From Atrichornis clamosus (taxonomy: Eukaryota; Chordata; Aves; Passeriformes; Menuridae), in contig WBMZ01015447.1 in the NCBI GenBank assembly GCA_013400975.1, positions 1 through 64,000 on the forward strand: DNA of 64,000 nt. The letters are read 5' to 3'. Below the pieces are notes generated by a model. The model was not told where the DNA came from. It was given only the letters and a program-made list of their open reading frames with translations, and made no database searches. Position 1 is the stretch's first letter; each line of letters starts with the position of its first letter. Shown piece by piece: positions 48,401-63,169 of this stretch. The position numbers and the translations under genes are program-made.

Positions 48401-51400
48401 ATATCACCTGAACTACTTCGTTCTTTCAAGATGAACAGGGAAGAACAGGCATGACTCCTGGGGATGTAAGCATCCCAAGTGCCTTGTGTGAACTCTGTTG
48501 AAGCTCTACACCTCTTTATATTCCTGGACAACAACCCAAAGCCAGCCCAGCTCTGTAGATCGACACTGCAGGTATATGGACTTGGATGGGATGGATGTTA
48601 AATTTCACAGCAATCACCCCGCAGGCACTGCTGCCACACAACTCCTCCACGCTGGTTACTGCATCCTTGGTCGCTGGGGTGATGCAGAGGGGTGCTCGCA
48701 CAGCCTGCCAGGACAGTAGCTCCAAGCGTCATCCATTAATGGCATCGTGCCTACAGGTGGCTGTCAAAAACAGAGCCACATAGGCAGAAGAGGCTAAATC
48801 TAGACTAACTCACTCGTGATATGTGGGACTCAGCTAAACACGCAGCAAAAGGCTGCTCTCTGGGTCACTCCACTCACTGAATGGATTTAGATGTCAGACG
48901 TCAGCTCCTTTCCAGAGAGATCCTCTGCATGGCTTTTAATACGTATGTGTACCCAACTGCTGAGTGACCTACAGCACTGCCCTCCCTCCTTCTCCCCTCT
49001 TACTACTGAAACACAAATCCTTCAACTGAAAATACATCAAATTCTGGAGCTAAAGAGTCATATTAAAATTGAGTATATGAGGTGCTGGATTAAGCTAATG
49101 GTGTCATTGGCTTGCCTTCTGGGAGAGGGATCTGAGGTTTTTGCAATATACTTGTCAGACTTTTCAACTTACTCAGCTAAACAAATAACCACTCTTAAAC
49201 CTATGAAAGGGATTCTGCCCACAGCCAGAAGAGACAGCCTTCTGAGACAATTCTTGAGGATAAAGATTGATCTAAAGAAGCACGATTTCTCAGGGTTTAA
49301 CTGAATATCTCACTGGTTAAGTAAATGGTTTGATTTCTGGATATGGCATAATCTCCACTGCAGAATAAATGCATGGAAAATATTAAAATCAAACTATTAA
49401 AATAAATTCCTCCCCAAACTGCTTGACAGTCTCTAATTAAATAATTCCACCTGAGAGTCCCATCGCCTCAGATTACTTATGGGATATGCCCACTGACTCC
49501 CACCTTTGGTAAATGGGAACCATGTGGGCAGCATTAGGAGAGAGAAGGGCAAGAAAAGGTGAGCCCAGTGAAAGGCACATGAACACATCATGGCATGCTG
49601 GAGAAGATTAAAGGGAGATGGAAAAGGAGGGATGAAAGCTTCTAGCAGTGGAGAACCGGAAATTTTCTGTGTCTGAGAAAGGTTTTGGACTTGCTGTTAG
49701 TGGCAGGGAAGGTATTATCAGCTGGGAGAAAAGACTAGGTCTTAGCCGGGGAGGAAATGCTTCAAAAGCATTTACTTTCCAGATTAGCAATGACCTTGTT
49801 CCATTTACTGCTGAGGCTGTGGATACTGGAAGCCTCATCCTGCAAAGTGTGGCTGGTTGTGCATTATTGTACAGCTAACAAAAACTACACTTCCCAAACT
49901 GAGAAATATATTTATGCTCACGGCACTCAGAAATGACTCAACAGATTCTCACTCAGATTTCAGGTCAACTCTTCAAGCTCTCAATCTGAAACTTTAGTGT
50001 AAGGAATTCCCATTTAAAGAGAGATGATAGGATAAAATTAGAAAAACTCAAACCACATTTGCAACCACAGACCCAGGGTTCCACATGTTCTTGTGCTATG
50101 TCAGCTCCGAAGAGGCAAACAGGGCAAGTGTTTGGACACCAGAAGGACAAGTCAGCCACCAGGATCACCTCCTGGAGAGAAAAACAGAGAGGGAGAGAGA
50201 GTGCCCACAATGAAGGCAGCAAACTTGGGCAGCCTCAGCCTCTTCCCAGCAGTGCCAACAAGACCTGGTGGTGATGCAACACAACAACTTTGATCACAAA
50301 GAGTGATGGCAATGAAGAAGCAGATCTCTATAGTGATTAAAGGAGGAATGTGAAATATTTTATGCACACGTGTGTAGAAACAGACTATATCTTTCTAGAG
50401 CACTTTTGGCCGTCCCATCAAGAAGGTCACACACGCAGCGCTTGTGTTAGAAGAACTGGCAGCAGCAGGGAGAAGTTTATCAAGATGGTCCTTCAGGCCC
50501 TAGTTGGTCATGATTTCTTTCTGGTCAATTTTACTGGTAACCCAGTGTAGACAAGTCCTGGGATAGCAAACACAACATAAGCTCACAACTTCAGAGGGTC
50601 AGGAAAACCTCATTAGCTTGCTGATGGCTCTTCACTCAAACACAATCTAATCACCACAAGGACAGAGCTGAAGGGCAACCCAGCCTCTGCAGTTTCCTGT
50701 AGGAGTTTTGGCAGTGCTGTTGATAACCAGGCTACAGGAAGGCATTGGCTGGGACATTGCACTGAGTGCTGGGTTCTAACCACTGTGTTTCCTGCGTGTT
50801 CCGTTTCTTGACACAAGAGGTGCTGCAAGTCCTATCAGTGAGATTTCCCACTTCTCAAAGGATGGAGATCTGCGAAGTTTCCTTAGCCTCTAATGGCTCC
50901 TTCCCAAGGACAGACTCACTAGGAGGTGCAAGCTATTGGCAGCTCAAGGGCCCAGAGGAGCTGTTGACCGTGTTTAGGCCATGATCCAGAAGACTTGATT
51001 TCATCCAGCATAAGCGGAGCTGTTTTATTTATTCTAATGGTCTGATGGTGAGGGAGGAGTGCTCCCTGGCTGCCCACGCCAGTCCTGTTCCAGGCAAGGG
51101 GTCCAACACACAGCCCTGCTCCAGAAAATACTGCTCACAGGGACGAGGCACCCATCCTCACGTGCCACCCGGAAGCAAAGTTTCAGCAGACTCGTGCTGC
51201 CCCCTCAGAGACATTTATTCTTCTCTTAGACCTGTTGTCTGACCCTGTACATCTTCACCAGCCAGGTGAGCCCATGTGATTGCTCCACATCATGCTGGAG
51301 GACTGTTTGAACCTCCCTTCTCCAGCAATAGCCAAGAGGAGATACCTGGAATAAAGCACAGGAGGGAAAACCACACCGTGCCACCTTCCAGGGTACACTC

Positions 51401-54400
51401 CTGGCCTCCAGGAATCGGTGGCGCAGGGCAGAAAGCACACAAGGCATCAGGAGCCTTGCTTCCCAAATAAAAGCAATAGCAAAAGCCAGTAAATAATGAT
51501 AGCCCCAGCCCCACAAATACATGCTTCATGTGCATCACACTCTCAACTCAGAGCAACCTGCTGTGTCATCTAAAGGTCTGAAAGCAAGATGTCCTAGCTC
51601 ACACAGAACAGTGAGAGTCTGTTGAACCCTCAGAACAGACTCACGCCAAATTATAAATAAAGATCCGACAAGACTTGACACAATACTGAGGCAATGACTA
51701 GAGAAATGACTTATGAAGTGCATAGTGAATGTCTGCAGGGCTGACCAAATGGAGGAGAGCATTTTAAGAGCTGCAGAAGCTTTCCAAAGGAACAGAATCT
51801 GAGGAGTGCCAATTTGTGTCAAAGATTTTCCATCTGCAAACAAATAAATAAATAAGAAAGATGGAAGCAGACAGGGAGAAATCTGTGTTGTCCATCACAG
51901 AGCCCTATGTGGGTGTAGCTCCTCCAATGCAGTCTGTGCTGGACTCCAGCGAGACTGAAGTGTTGCAGATGGCCGGCAATAGTCATCTGTGTGGGGCTGA
52001 GTTATACTTTAGAGGTCCAATTCTGCCTCTAAGATGAATACTGTGTCCTCTACACATCCAGGGTACTCTCCAGACCTGCACATTGATCTGCCAGAGAGAG
52101 AGCAACTATGTCCCTCAGGCAGAGCATGGTCTGGGAGCTTAGAAAGAACAAAGGAGCAAGGAAGGAAGATGTGAGACAATAAGTAGAAGGGGAAAAGAAA
52201 TAAATTTCCATGGCCAAGCCATGACTTCCCAGCTCCCATTAACTCCCACTCCTGCTCTCCACAGCACATCAGCATAAGGACACCAGCCTTGCCACCCACC
52301 AACACATCTGTGGAGGGAGCAGAGAGGGAGGCATGGCAGTCAAAGAGGGGATGAAGGCAAGCCAAAGAGTGCGGGAGGGAAAAAATATTTTGGGGTTTAT
52401 TTTTCACACAGGATTCACAACATTCCTCAGAAAATTTAATTTTGCTGTCCTGTTCTTGTTTGCTAACCAGAACCAATTTAATTTTAAAACAACACGCAGA
52501 GCCAACAGGGGAAAAAACATTTTGCAATGGCTCTTCGCTCCCACTTGGAACGGCGAGCACAGCTTAACTCATTAGGCTCTCCCAGTCGCAACACCAGCTC
52601 GTGGGGAGCCGGCCCGAGAAGCTTCTGGTTGGGAGGAAGAGGGGACTCACTGGCGCCCGGAAACGATAGAATACAAATGGGTTTTTTGGAGCAACTTGAC
52701 GGATCCCACCCCACGCATCTGTGGAGGCTGGAGGTGGTGGGAGCGGAGAGCAATTTGTCGCATGGAACTTCTTCCTCTAGCTCTGTCTCTCCACTCGACA
52801 GCTCACTCAGAAGTTTGTAGAAAAAAAATGGCTTGTTACTGCATTTAACAAAGAGCAGAAAGCTCCTATTCCTCTTCCACCACCAAGATCACGCACATTT
52901 CTCATATCAGTATGTGAGTCTTATGTGGTTTTATGCCTTGTTGTGACAGTTTGGTAAACAAGCTGATAAAAATCAAGAGCTTTTCAAAGGCAAGGTTAAC
53001 ACACTCATGTGCGACCTGGCTTGTCAGAGAGCACCAGGGACTCCAAACACGTTGCTTCTGCTTACCATCTGCATGAGCTTATTCAGACTAAAATAACAAA
53101 GTGTGTTTCCTGATCTCCATCAACGTAAATAGAGCCATTAAACTGCAAGGCTGTTTACATTCTGGGAAATAGTCATTGCATTCATCCTGATCGCTCCTCA
53201 TCCTGAGCCACAGCATCCCCACACTGTGCAAGCAGTGGCTCTGCTGCAGCCCACAGCCCCACTGACCACAGGCTAACACCAGGTACCGGGACCCGCCACG
53301 TCTGTGCCACAAAACCAACGGAAACCCCTTCACAAATATTATACGCCGTTGTCCAAATTTGCTTTTATAACGAGAAACAAGGACACACTTGAAGGATCCA
53401 GCTCTCCCAGTTGTAATATCTGGCAGGCGTAGAAGTAGGAACATTCATATTTTATAAAAGATCTTTTCGTAGGTAAAATCATAAATATTAGAGCAGAAAA
53501 AAACCCTGGAGCTTGCCAGTGGTGTGCTTACAACAGCTCTGTCTTCTGCGTCACACAAAGACCCAGACTCCAACACAAGCACGTAGAGATGGCACGGCCT
53601 CCATCCCAGAGGATTTACGTCCTGGAAGAGGGGAGGACGGTGCCATCTGTAAGCTGTTGCATCCCAGAACATCAGAGCCAAACACTGCACTCTTTTGGCC
53701 AAGGCAACCCATCTGCTCGTAGAGGGCTGAGAGCAAACATTGTCCAACCCTGTGGGGGTCCAGCCACTGCGATCAGCACCTCTGCACCCACGTGGGCACT
53801 GGGCTCCTGGGTGCTGACAGGGACATTTGCACAGCCCCTGGGAACATGTGCCATTCTGGATACTGGCCTGCACTGCTATACTCCTTATAGCCCTAATAGG
53901 TGTCCCCTGTAACTGTGTTGTTTTTTGTTGGCCTAGCTTCACCTGCAGAATTGTAGAGAGTGAGAATTCCACATTTGGAAATAATAACAAAAGGATAGAA
54001 CTGGGCAAATAATGATGCAGGCCAGGTCACACATTCCCATTTTATTAGACTCAAACCCTCCTGAAAGAATTTCCTTGTATCAGTCTGTAATAGCTAAGTG
54101 CAAATATTTTCTAGAGGACATTCTGTTTCACAAAATGGAGGGGCTCTGTTTCTGTGAGGGTTACATCATAAATTACCCATTATAAGTGTGGCAGGTTTTG
54201 CCTTTATGCTCTCTAACATAACAGCTCTGGACCTGCCCTTGTGGCTCTGCTTGGTGATCCAGCTCTGCAGTTCCAGGGTTCCATCAGAAACGTTCCCCTT
54301 TGCAGGGCCACAGAGTTGTGGCTCTGTATCGCTGCTCTTCACAGCTCCTGTCCTTGTCTCGGTCACAGCTTAAAATATCTCTTTCCTCTTTTGCATATGG

Positions 54401-56514
54401 TTCTTCCCTAGCCTCTCCTTCTGCTAGCAATTAACTCACTGGAGCATTTGCGAACCAGAATGAAAGACAGCATGGAAGGTAAAGTGTTAGTCCCATTCCC
54501 CAGCATCCTGACAGGGACAGTGCCACTCTGCCCAGCCTGCTGCCGACTGGCAGCATGCAGCAGGAAGCCCACAGGACAAGGCTAAGGAAGAAGGGGGTAA
54601 GTGCATTTGCTTTAGCAGTGAGGTGGGATACACTTTGGGAATGCCATTGCCCCCAGCAGAGCCAGTATGTCCAAGGAAACCATCCTGCCTTGATTCAGAG
54701 CTGTTAATCACATTCCAGGAACCATTGCTGGTTCTAGAGCTACACACCCGCTGAGAGACACACTTTCATCACAGACCTGTAATTAAAGGGAAATGTTAAT
54801 GTTCCATATTAATAACTTGGTACATAAGTTATCCTTGGAACATCAGTTATCCTGGGAGTTCAGTGAATTTTTAAAATGTAAGTATTTTGATAAAGCTAAT
54901 CAGTTAATGTACCAGCTTTAATTTAACTCCAAATAAATCAGGAAGGTTTGACTTTTTTATGCCAAGATATTTCTGCAGAAATAGAAAGTACCTCAGTGTA
55001 AGCATAGCAAGTCTCAGTCATGAAACAGGCAGGCACAGCATGTCAGCATGCAGCACCTCACATCTGTCTCTGCACCTAAAACAGTTAAAGAATTACTCAA
55101 TACTTTGTACAATAAGCTAAATATCACTACAACTCTTCATGTTTGCTTCATGGGGAAGATTCAGTGAAAAAAGGATGCCTGTGGCTAGACTGTGTGTTTT
55201 AATCATGTCCAGCCCTTTCCATTTGAGGTGTATGTATAAAGTATCTGTCCAAACAGGAAGGACGCACACACAGGATAATCAGAACAGCTGAAACTCACGC
55301 ACTCAAGGAGGAAAACATCTCCCAGTTGTGCTTGGGTTGGCTCTGAGGATCAGGAAATACACAGAAGATGTATTTCCCAATGTCCAGGGACAGGGTGGTC
55401 TCGGCCCTGGGATGTGCTTGGGCACCCTGCTGTGGTGTCACTGAGGCCGCTTCAGGTTGGGGATGGAGAGAACACCATCCCCTGCCCAGGGCTGGACCTA
55501 CTCAGAAGACACCTAACCCAGAGGGGAGAGGAGAAAGCAGCAGCCACGAGCTGTTCTCAAGTGCATGGCAATGTTTCATTGTCAAAAAGGCTGTGCTGGC
55601 CAGAAATGTTACTACATTTTTCAGCATTAAAAAACATTTTCCACTTAAGAACAAACACAAGCTTGAAGCCAGTGTAAAAGCACCCTTTCAATCAGTAGTA
55701 ACAATAGCATCATTCAGTTCTGCTGATGCTTCAGGAGAGATCAGTACTTCTGCCTGTATGGTTTTAATAAAAGCAGCCAAATAATCCCAGGGATGGACTC
55801 TCTAGAAAGCCCTAAAGAGGGTTTGTGTACTTGAAAAAGGAGCATGGGATTCATGGCAGTTGAGGTGGTACTTGTGTGAACGCAGCTGCCCTGGGATGAA
55901 GATGTTCCCAGCATAAGCTGGAGCAGTACAGAGCTGTAGACAGACAAGCCCCTGGAGAGACAGAAGAGAATTATGGAGTGTTGAGCTAATTAAGTTCACA
56001 GCCTTAATTATTGGAGCACTACAGCTGATAATGCAAAACCAGCCTTGTAAACAAGCTTCTATTTTCAGCCACTCATGCCAACAATTTTCTTCTGAAAGCA
56101 TCTGCTGCACAACTCAGACTTGTCACATCCCAAGGGCACATGCTAGAGAGTGTAAAAAGGTGCTCTGAAGCCCTGTAGTATCAGGTAATTAAAGCAAAAG
56201 AGATCTTGACAATTCCCATTTTTAAACAAATAATGAAAACATGATGGAACATTTCAAACTCATATGTAGGCTGGAACGCTCATGGCTTAAGTGCTGGTTG
56301 CAAAAAAAGAGAAAAATAATAACATAGGAATTCAGCTTTATAGATGGCTTGCAAACCTTCAGCTTCTCTTCAGAGCATCCTCTCCTGAGATCAGAGGAAC
56401 AAGAGGCAGGGTCACACATAGACCCTCCGGAAGAACATAGATGGAGTCACAGCCTCACACCTTAACTGGCCCCATCCTTCTGCCCACCCTAAAACTTCTT
56501 AGAGTCTCTAAAGG

Positions 56515-56825
56515 AGGAGGAACCATCAAATCACCTTGTCTGACCTCCTGTGCATCACACACTATAGTATTTCACCCTCTTATCCATGTGCTGAGCCAAA
56601 TAACTCATATTTGGCTGAAGTGTTTTTTCTATAAAGGCAGCCAGACTGAATATAAAGCATTGCAAGACGAAGAAAAATTACTTCTTTTTTTTCCTTAGGT
56701 AGTTTATGTAGCTGGCTAAATATTTGTGTCCCAGTTCTAATTGGAATTCTTTGGTTTTGGCTTCCAGACCCTGATTCTTGTTCTGCCTCTAGTCATTAGA
56801 TCAAGAGACCTTGCAGTAGATTATG
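56515..56825 (-). mobile_element. CR1-type LINE fragment, ancient
   Basis: The antisense words TTGTCTGACCTCCTGTGCAT, ATAGTATTTCACCC, TTAGGTAGTTTATG, CTTCCAGACCCTGATTCTTG and TTCTGCCTCTAGTC follow the order of the old amniote CR1 3' region closely. Confidence 0.7.
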
Positions 56826-58289
56826 TGTTTTTTTCATGAGACCACACAAATCAAGTAACATTTTGATTGGCTTTTTGATACACAGAACTGATCAAATTTG
56901 TGAAGACTCCCTCAGTGGGGTATTCCCTCCACATAGGGAGCCAGTATCTCCTGGTACCCGGTGTAGCCCCCTCCACTCCACCACCTTCACACATCCAGGT
57001 GAAAGAGCAAATTGACTGTGTTCAACATGAGTCTCAGCTGGTGCGTGGAGAGCCCAGGGAGGAAGAGGTAAAGAGTAACGACAACTCTCAGCCACAAGGG
57101 AAAATCATGGGAGCTTGGAGATTGCACCAGACTCTGCCCTGTAGAGTGCCTAGACTTCCAGTTACAGCACCACCCAAAGAGCCATTCCCATTCACACATG
57201 TGAGTCACACATCTGTGCACAGAAAGCAATCCTTGAAAAAGTCCTCAGTGCATATAAAGCTCAGAAAAGGTCATCATATCATCTAGGCTGCTCTCCCATA
57301 GCCAGGTACATCCCAGAGCCACCTTCATTGAGCTCAGCAATTTGAATTTTACTCAATAGCAAAAAGCATGATATTTTCTTTTTCTTAAATGGAAAACAAA
57401 TGCACCGGATCCACTTTTATACTGCTGCTCACTCAGTGAAGCATTAAATGTTTCCTGGGATAGGGTGCAAGCAATGATGTAAGGCTTTGGGAGCCTCAGA
57501 CTTGGGGCAGCTGGAATAACTGGACTATCATGAGCTGTCAACATGTGAACAAAGATATCAACTATGAGATGAGATTCTTGGGCATTAAAATACACACTTC
57601 ACAATTCCAAGAGCAGACAGTGATTTATGACTCACCCAATTATCCCTGTCTCATGATGGTGTATAGCAGAAACATTAATGAGGGAACCAGAGCTAAGGGG
57701 AGACAAATATGGACAGATCTCCCCATGGTCATGGATGACATGATATGAAACTCTTATGATACTACAGTGCCCACCCAAGGGAATCTGAGCTGGGCAAATG
57801 GAGGAAAGAAGTTAGGGGCAGACCAGGTCACCTATTTCTGCTGTGAGCAGAAGTTTGAAGAACAAGAGAAGCCAAGATGCTGCACTTCAGTCCTGGGAGA
57901 GTGTCAGAGACTGACAAGCCAGGCTCAGATCCCCGAGATGCTGCAGACTTCAGGGCAAACTGATCTTTAAATTATGATACATTTTGTTATTTTATACCTT
58001 CACCCTACCATTGTAAACCCATAGGGTAGGCAAGCTAATGAAGTAACATCACTTAAGCCCTGCTTAGTGCTAAACCTGAGCCCAAGGCTCTATACCTGCC
58101 CTACATCCCAGAGAAATCATGTCAGATAAGCTGTAAGCACACTGCTCTGTCCATTCTGCACAGAAATTGGGGGTCCCCTCCCTGCCAAGGCCACACCCCA
58201 ATGATAAGTGTATCATTATCGTTTCTGTGCATCTTTCATTTGAGAGCACTTTCCAACTTAACTCAGTCCAAATCCCCACTTAATTGTGA

Positions 58290-58460
58290 AGACTTAGTCA
58301 TTAAGAAAGCAACATGAATTGGCAGATTATGAGAAACATATTTCCTGGAAAAGATTAGCCTGATCAGCTTAATAAATAACATGATAGCAGAGAGGGTGTC
58401 TGAGATTCAGGGGTTGCCAGGCGCTCATTACTGACACAAAAGCTTTTACAGGTTCTCTTG
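58290..58460 (+). mobile_element. Possible CR1 ORF2 fragment
   Basis: AGATTAGCCTGATCAGCTT, preceded by AATTGGCAGATTATGAGAAA and followed by ATAACATGATAG, resembles the reverse-transcriptase part of old CR1 elements. It is short and interrupted. Confidence 0.35.
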
Positions 58461-61129
58461 GACCTCCTAAAGAAGCCATTTAAGAAACAGGTATGAAACC
58501 AGTTAGTCACAGAGTAGCAGAGCTGTGTGCCTTCTTCATTTTAAAGCAGAGGTCAAGCACCATGCAATAAAAAGAAGAGATTCAGGGCTGGTTTTACGTG
58601 CACCTCTTACGCAGAGTGGGTGTAAGGGCCATGGATGGAGCAGACCCTGGGGTCCCTGGCACAGGTCTTCCTCAGCAGCACAGGGAGACACTTGGGACAC
58701 AAAGAAGTGATTTCAAAATCATGCATGTCAGCAGGGACAGAACACCAATTTAATTTCTATAATGACTGTTAATTAAAGTAAGCACTAATGTTACAATGAA
58801 ACCCTCATACAGCCAAAGCATATAGGGTGTCTGCCTCCACACGACTTGAAGAGAAACTTCCTTCAGACACCAGGAGGCACCAGCATCCTGACAGGGATAA
58901 ACTTCTTGTGGGTGATGCTCGCAGTGCACAGATGGATACCTAGGAGTTAGCTTTCTCCAGCTGAGCAAGCACAGCTTTTCCCTAAACATGAGGTTTCTAT
59001 TTGCATGTAGCCTCCCATATCCCTTCATTTTCTCCCAGGCTTTATGGTGTATGAATATCTCCACTAGCTGTCATCTTTTTGCCCTCTATAATCCTGCCAA
59101 AGTCTTGTACCAGTCTGTCACTCACTAAGTTACTAAAAGTAAAACCTTGCTTTTTTCCCCCCAGAACATGGTACCACCCCCCACACCTGTGCATCATAAC
59201 CCAGGGGAACTGGAGCAGCTCCCACGTGCCCCTAGACATTACTGGAATCACCAGCTCCAACACTCCTCTTCCTATCATTATTATCCCAAATACCATCACA
59301 CCTAAACCGCCACTGGGAGGAACACTCCTTTGCATATGATGCCCAGCTCATTTCTGAGCATATAAAGTTTCATCTCTGTGTTTAGTTAGCTTCACACTGA
59401 GACACTCGGATGCTGAGCAAGCCAAAGCCTGCACATCTGCTGGGATGAGAGATGCACTGTGGCAGCTAAATCCCCAGAGTGCACACAGTCCATTTGTCTT
59501 TACTTGCAGCAAGCTGAAGCGAGGACATACCATAACACCTAGTGCTATTCTGCTCCTCATGGCTTCCACCAGCCTGTTCATTCAGTGAGACAAATCCCTC
59601 CCAAGGACAGAAACCCCTGGGAGCTCAAGTTCCAGCCCCAACACAGGCTGCATTTAACTTTCTGTTCATAGATTCTGTCAGTGGGGGTAGGACTCCTTCA
59701 GTGCCCAGGGAGGGCGCTACCAGAGAACTGCATTTCATGTCAGGAGTCGACAATCCAAACAGCATGAAACCACATGGCACTGACGCGGCTGGCACTGAAT
59801 TACAGCTTTGGAGGCTCTCTTCCCTCAGGAAGTCCCTCCAGGGAACACATGCCAAGGAGGGGTCCGTGTCGCCCGGCACCCCAAAGCTTCACCGCCATGT
59901 GGACAGGCGGGAGGCAGCACTGATGTCAGTCACTATGTGCCAAAGCACGAGGCGCTGCTCCAAGCCTATAAAAGCCACCAGCGTGGATCTGCTCTCCCAG
60001 GTCTCAGTAAGCATTTCTGCAAAGCATAAACTCCTTAAACCTCATGTTTCTGGAACTTAAATCTGCCATTTTAAAGCAGCTTAAATGTGATGCGGACACT
60101 AATAAAAAGACCATCCACCAGCTCTGCTGCTGCAAAACAGCTGGCTTTGAAGCTGGCTAATTCACTTAGCAGGAGCTCAGCCTTGCAGTGCTCTTGAACA
60201 AGGACGGAGGACTGCAGGAGCATCGAGGTTGTTTCTATTTACTGCTCAGGGTACTAACAAGTTCAACAAGGAGACAAGCACATGTACTTTCCTGCTACAA
60301 AGGCAATGTGAGCAGCCCAAATGCATGAGGTAACTCACACATGAGCTTTTTAAAGCAATGGCTGTGACCATTTCTGGGCTTTGGGACATGATTGCCTCAA
60401 GGGAACACATGGCTACGTGACACACAGCCCTTCTCTGGAATTCACACTCTCGAGAATCCACTGAAGCTAAAGATTTCGTTACATTTTCACTGTGTTTCAG
60501 GGCTGGGTAATTTTATGGACATTAATAACACTTTCAGTTAAGTAATATATGCCTATGAAAAGGTAATCAAATGTCATGCATGAATCAAGGAACCACCAGT
60601 GGTTCATTCAGAGAGGGCTGAGGAAATGGAAAAATAATTATCTTTGGAAGGAAAGAGGAGATGCACTTAAATATTAGCAATTAGCAATATGTACTTACAT
60701 ATCAGGAAACCTTACATCAGTAAAGTAGGCAAGGGCTGGTGCTTGGAGTGACGGGCACGACTAGCTCAGAGCGGGCCTTCTGCGGGGGCTAAGATCCCCT
60801 GATGCCCACATTACAGGCTAGAAACACAAGAGGGGATGGATGTGACCTAAATTAGACATCACTACCTTGGTGATGGAGGCATTCCTTTGCTGATGCAACA
60901 GAGGATTAAAGTCTGCAGCTACACAGTCCTGGGCTGAGAAGAGAAAATCAGAGCAAGGAGGAGATTGAAGGCCAGGAGTGGGAAAGACTTTGATCACAGG
61001 GAAAGGAAGGGAAGGTTGGGATATTTATGTGTGAAACAAATCCCCAAGAACCACCTTATAGCAGAGCAAGGAATAGTCTTTTTATCCTCTGAGCTCCACA
61101 CAGACTGTGAGGAGAAAAGACCCAAAAAC

Positions 61130-61690
61130 TAACCCCCAGAAAAAGCATAAACTCTGGTAAATTAAATGTAAGAGCATAATAAAGCAAATAAAAAAGATTT
61201 TAAGAAACAACTTACTAAAGCCTTAAAAACTAATAAAAGCTTTTTTCAAACACATCAAAAGGAGGAAGGCTGCCAGAGAGTCTGTAGAGCCAGAAGATGG
61301 CTGAGGCAAAAAGATAAGACTACAGCAGAAATGCTAAATTAATTCTTGGCATGTGTACGAAACAGCTTAAGAAGGTTCCCACAGCAGAGCCTTGCTTTAT
61401 GTGGGATGAGCCAGAGGAATGTCTCCAGATGCAGCACCAGCCACAGAGGTGCAGAGACAGGGGCTTGTGGAGCTGGGCAGGACAGGGGAGCTGTGGTCAC
61501 TGCTCCTCACTGCAAAGGGAACACCAGCACCAGGAAAGCACAAGGTGGAGATATCAACCCACCCAGTCAGTGCAGCTCTCCTCCCACTGTCTGTAATTAG
61601 GCAGAGGAACTCATTACCAGAAGGACTCTGAGTACAAGGCTGGTTGGATTCTCTGGACTCTGAGATGAATGAGTGGGAGTGAGTCCACAA
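61130..61690 (+). mobile_element. CR1-type LINE fragment, ancient, two blocks
   Basis: The first block (61130-61440) has AAAAGATTTTAAGAAACAAC, AAAACTAATAAAAGC, TTTTTCAAACACATCAAAAG, a GAAATGCTAAATTAATTCTT word and CCCACAGCAGAGCCTTGCTT, in the order of CR1 ORF2. The second block (61600-61680) has GAGGAACTCATTACCAGAAG and GGTTGGATTC from the 3' portion. The sequence between is either diverged or deleted. Confidence 0.65.
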
Positions 61691-62430
61691 TCAGCTTTAG
61701 ATGACGCCCTGGCAATTCCACAGCTCTCCTGTCCAGGCTCTCTGCTAAAGGCAAGAGATGCAGGAGATCCCTCTGGGAGAGCAACAAGCAGTCCCCAGAA
61801 GGAGGGAAGGCTGAAGGTGGACACCCAAATGAGACTTGCTGTCACCCTCATTATTGCTTTAAGCCTGTTCTTTGGGAAAATGTCCCAGTAATTAGGACTT
61901 CTAGTGCAACTTATAATTAAAGGACAGCAGTGGGGACAGAGGGAGAGGATGGTTTTGCAACACAGAACAGGCCAGTTTTTTGCAGGCTCAGAAAAACTTT
62001 TCTTGTGGATGCTAGAGAGGTCAAGGTCTGTGCCTACAACCACACTGGAAATGCTTGGTCATAATCCAGCTTGAACCAACAGCAGCTGGGCAACGCATAG
62101 TTCAAGTTTCTGGCTGTTTCCAGCACAAATTTTGTGTGATTTGGTACCAGGCGTATTCTGTCATCATCATTCACATGGCTGTGAAGGCTGATCACACTAC
62201 CCCAGATGGCAAAATTAGGACCAGGGTGCTTATCCTGAGCAACACTTTCTTGGCCTCACAGGTGCCTCCCAGGAGAGCCTGCTGCAATGCTGTCTGTGAC
62301 GGGGCTGCAGTATTGAAGTTAATATTGATTTCATGGGGGGAAAAACAATGCAAATACAGGAGTGGTAGAAAATTGGGGGTTGGAGATGGAAATGTATAGG
62401 CTAAGGAAAGGTGTAATATTATAACAGGAC

Positions 62431-62446
62431 TTTTTTTTTTTTTTTT
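62431..62446 (+). repeat. Poly(T) run, 16 bp
   Basis: This is the longest homopolymer in the window. No processed pseudogene could be recognised on the right flank in antisense. Confidence 0.9.
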
Positions 62447-62855
62447 AAATCTAGACTGCTCTGAGCACTGCACAAGCCCCTTCCTCTCACCACCTGCTTG
62501 CCCCTCTGCATTTTCCAGCCTCAGTTTTTTCACCACTGAACTTTCCCAATGGATCAAGCTGCTAATGAAAGGCAAGTCCCAATCCATTTCTCAAACTTAC
62601 AAAAATGTATTTAGCCTACCAGGGCACGTGGAGTCTCATGGATGAGAGGGCTCTACACACCCACCATGGTTTCCTGACACCTGCAAGACAGCTGGCACCT
62701 AAGGGGGCTCTATAGTCAAAAACACAGGAAGTCCAACACCTGGAGGTTGGTATTTTCTATATATGAGCCTAACTGGCACACACAGTGCACTGGAAAATTT
62801 CGGAATGTCACCAAAATAAAGAGCCTACAGATAGTTCGTTCACATATTTAGTTCG

Positions 62856-62869
62856 AAAAAAAAAAAAAA
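62856..62869 (+). repeat. Poly(A) run, 14 bp
   Basis: A homopolymer within AT-rich intron 3, about 400 bp from the poly(T) run. Confidence 0.9.
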
Positions 62870-63169
62870 GTCTCACTTTCTTATTCACTTTGATCTCCTT
62901 GAGACAGGAAATGCGAGCTTTCAAACTGGCTATAGCAAGAGGAAATTTGCAGATGAATGGAAGATGGCTTTGCTCCTAGAAATGCTGGCATAATGACTCC
63001 ACAGTGAGATACCAGAGAACTTCAAGCTATTCAATTTATTCTAATGACAGATAGCATGCCAATCATCTCTTAAGCACCGGAATAAGTTAAAAAGAATTTT
63101 TTTTTCTTAATTATACGTTACATTTTAATTTATCAAAGCCAGGGCAGTTTTTAGAGACAGAATGAAGCA

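Noticed and set aside
49648..49878. Open frame of 76 codons with balanced composition
   Set aside because: No domain, no upstream or downstream exon, and both strands are open; it is explained by chance.
62431..62869. Poly(T) and poly(A) runs as the borders of a processed pseudogene
   Set aside because: The sequence between them matches no gene I recognise and there are no target-site duplications visible.
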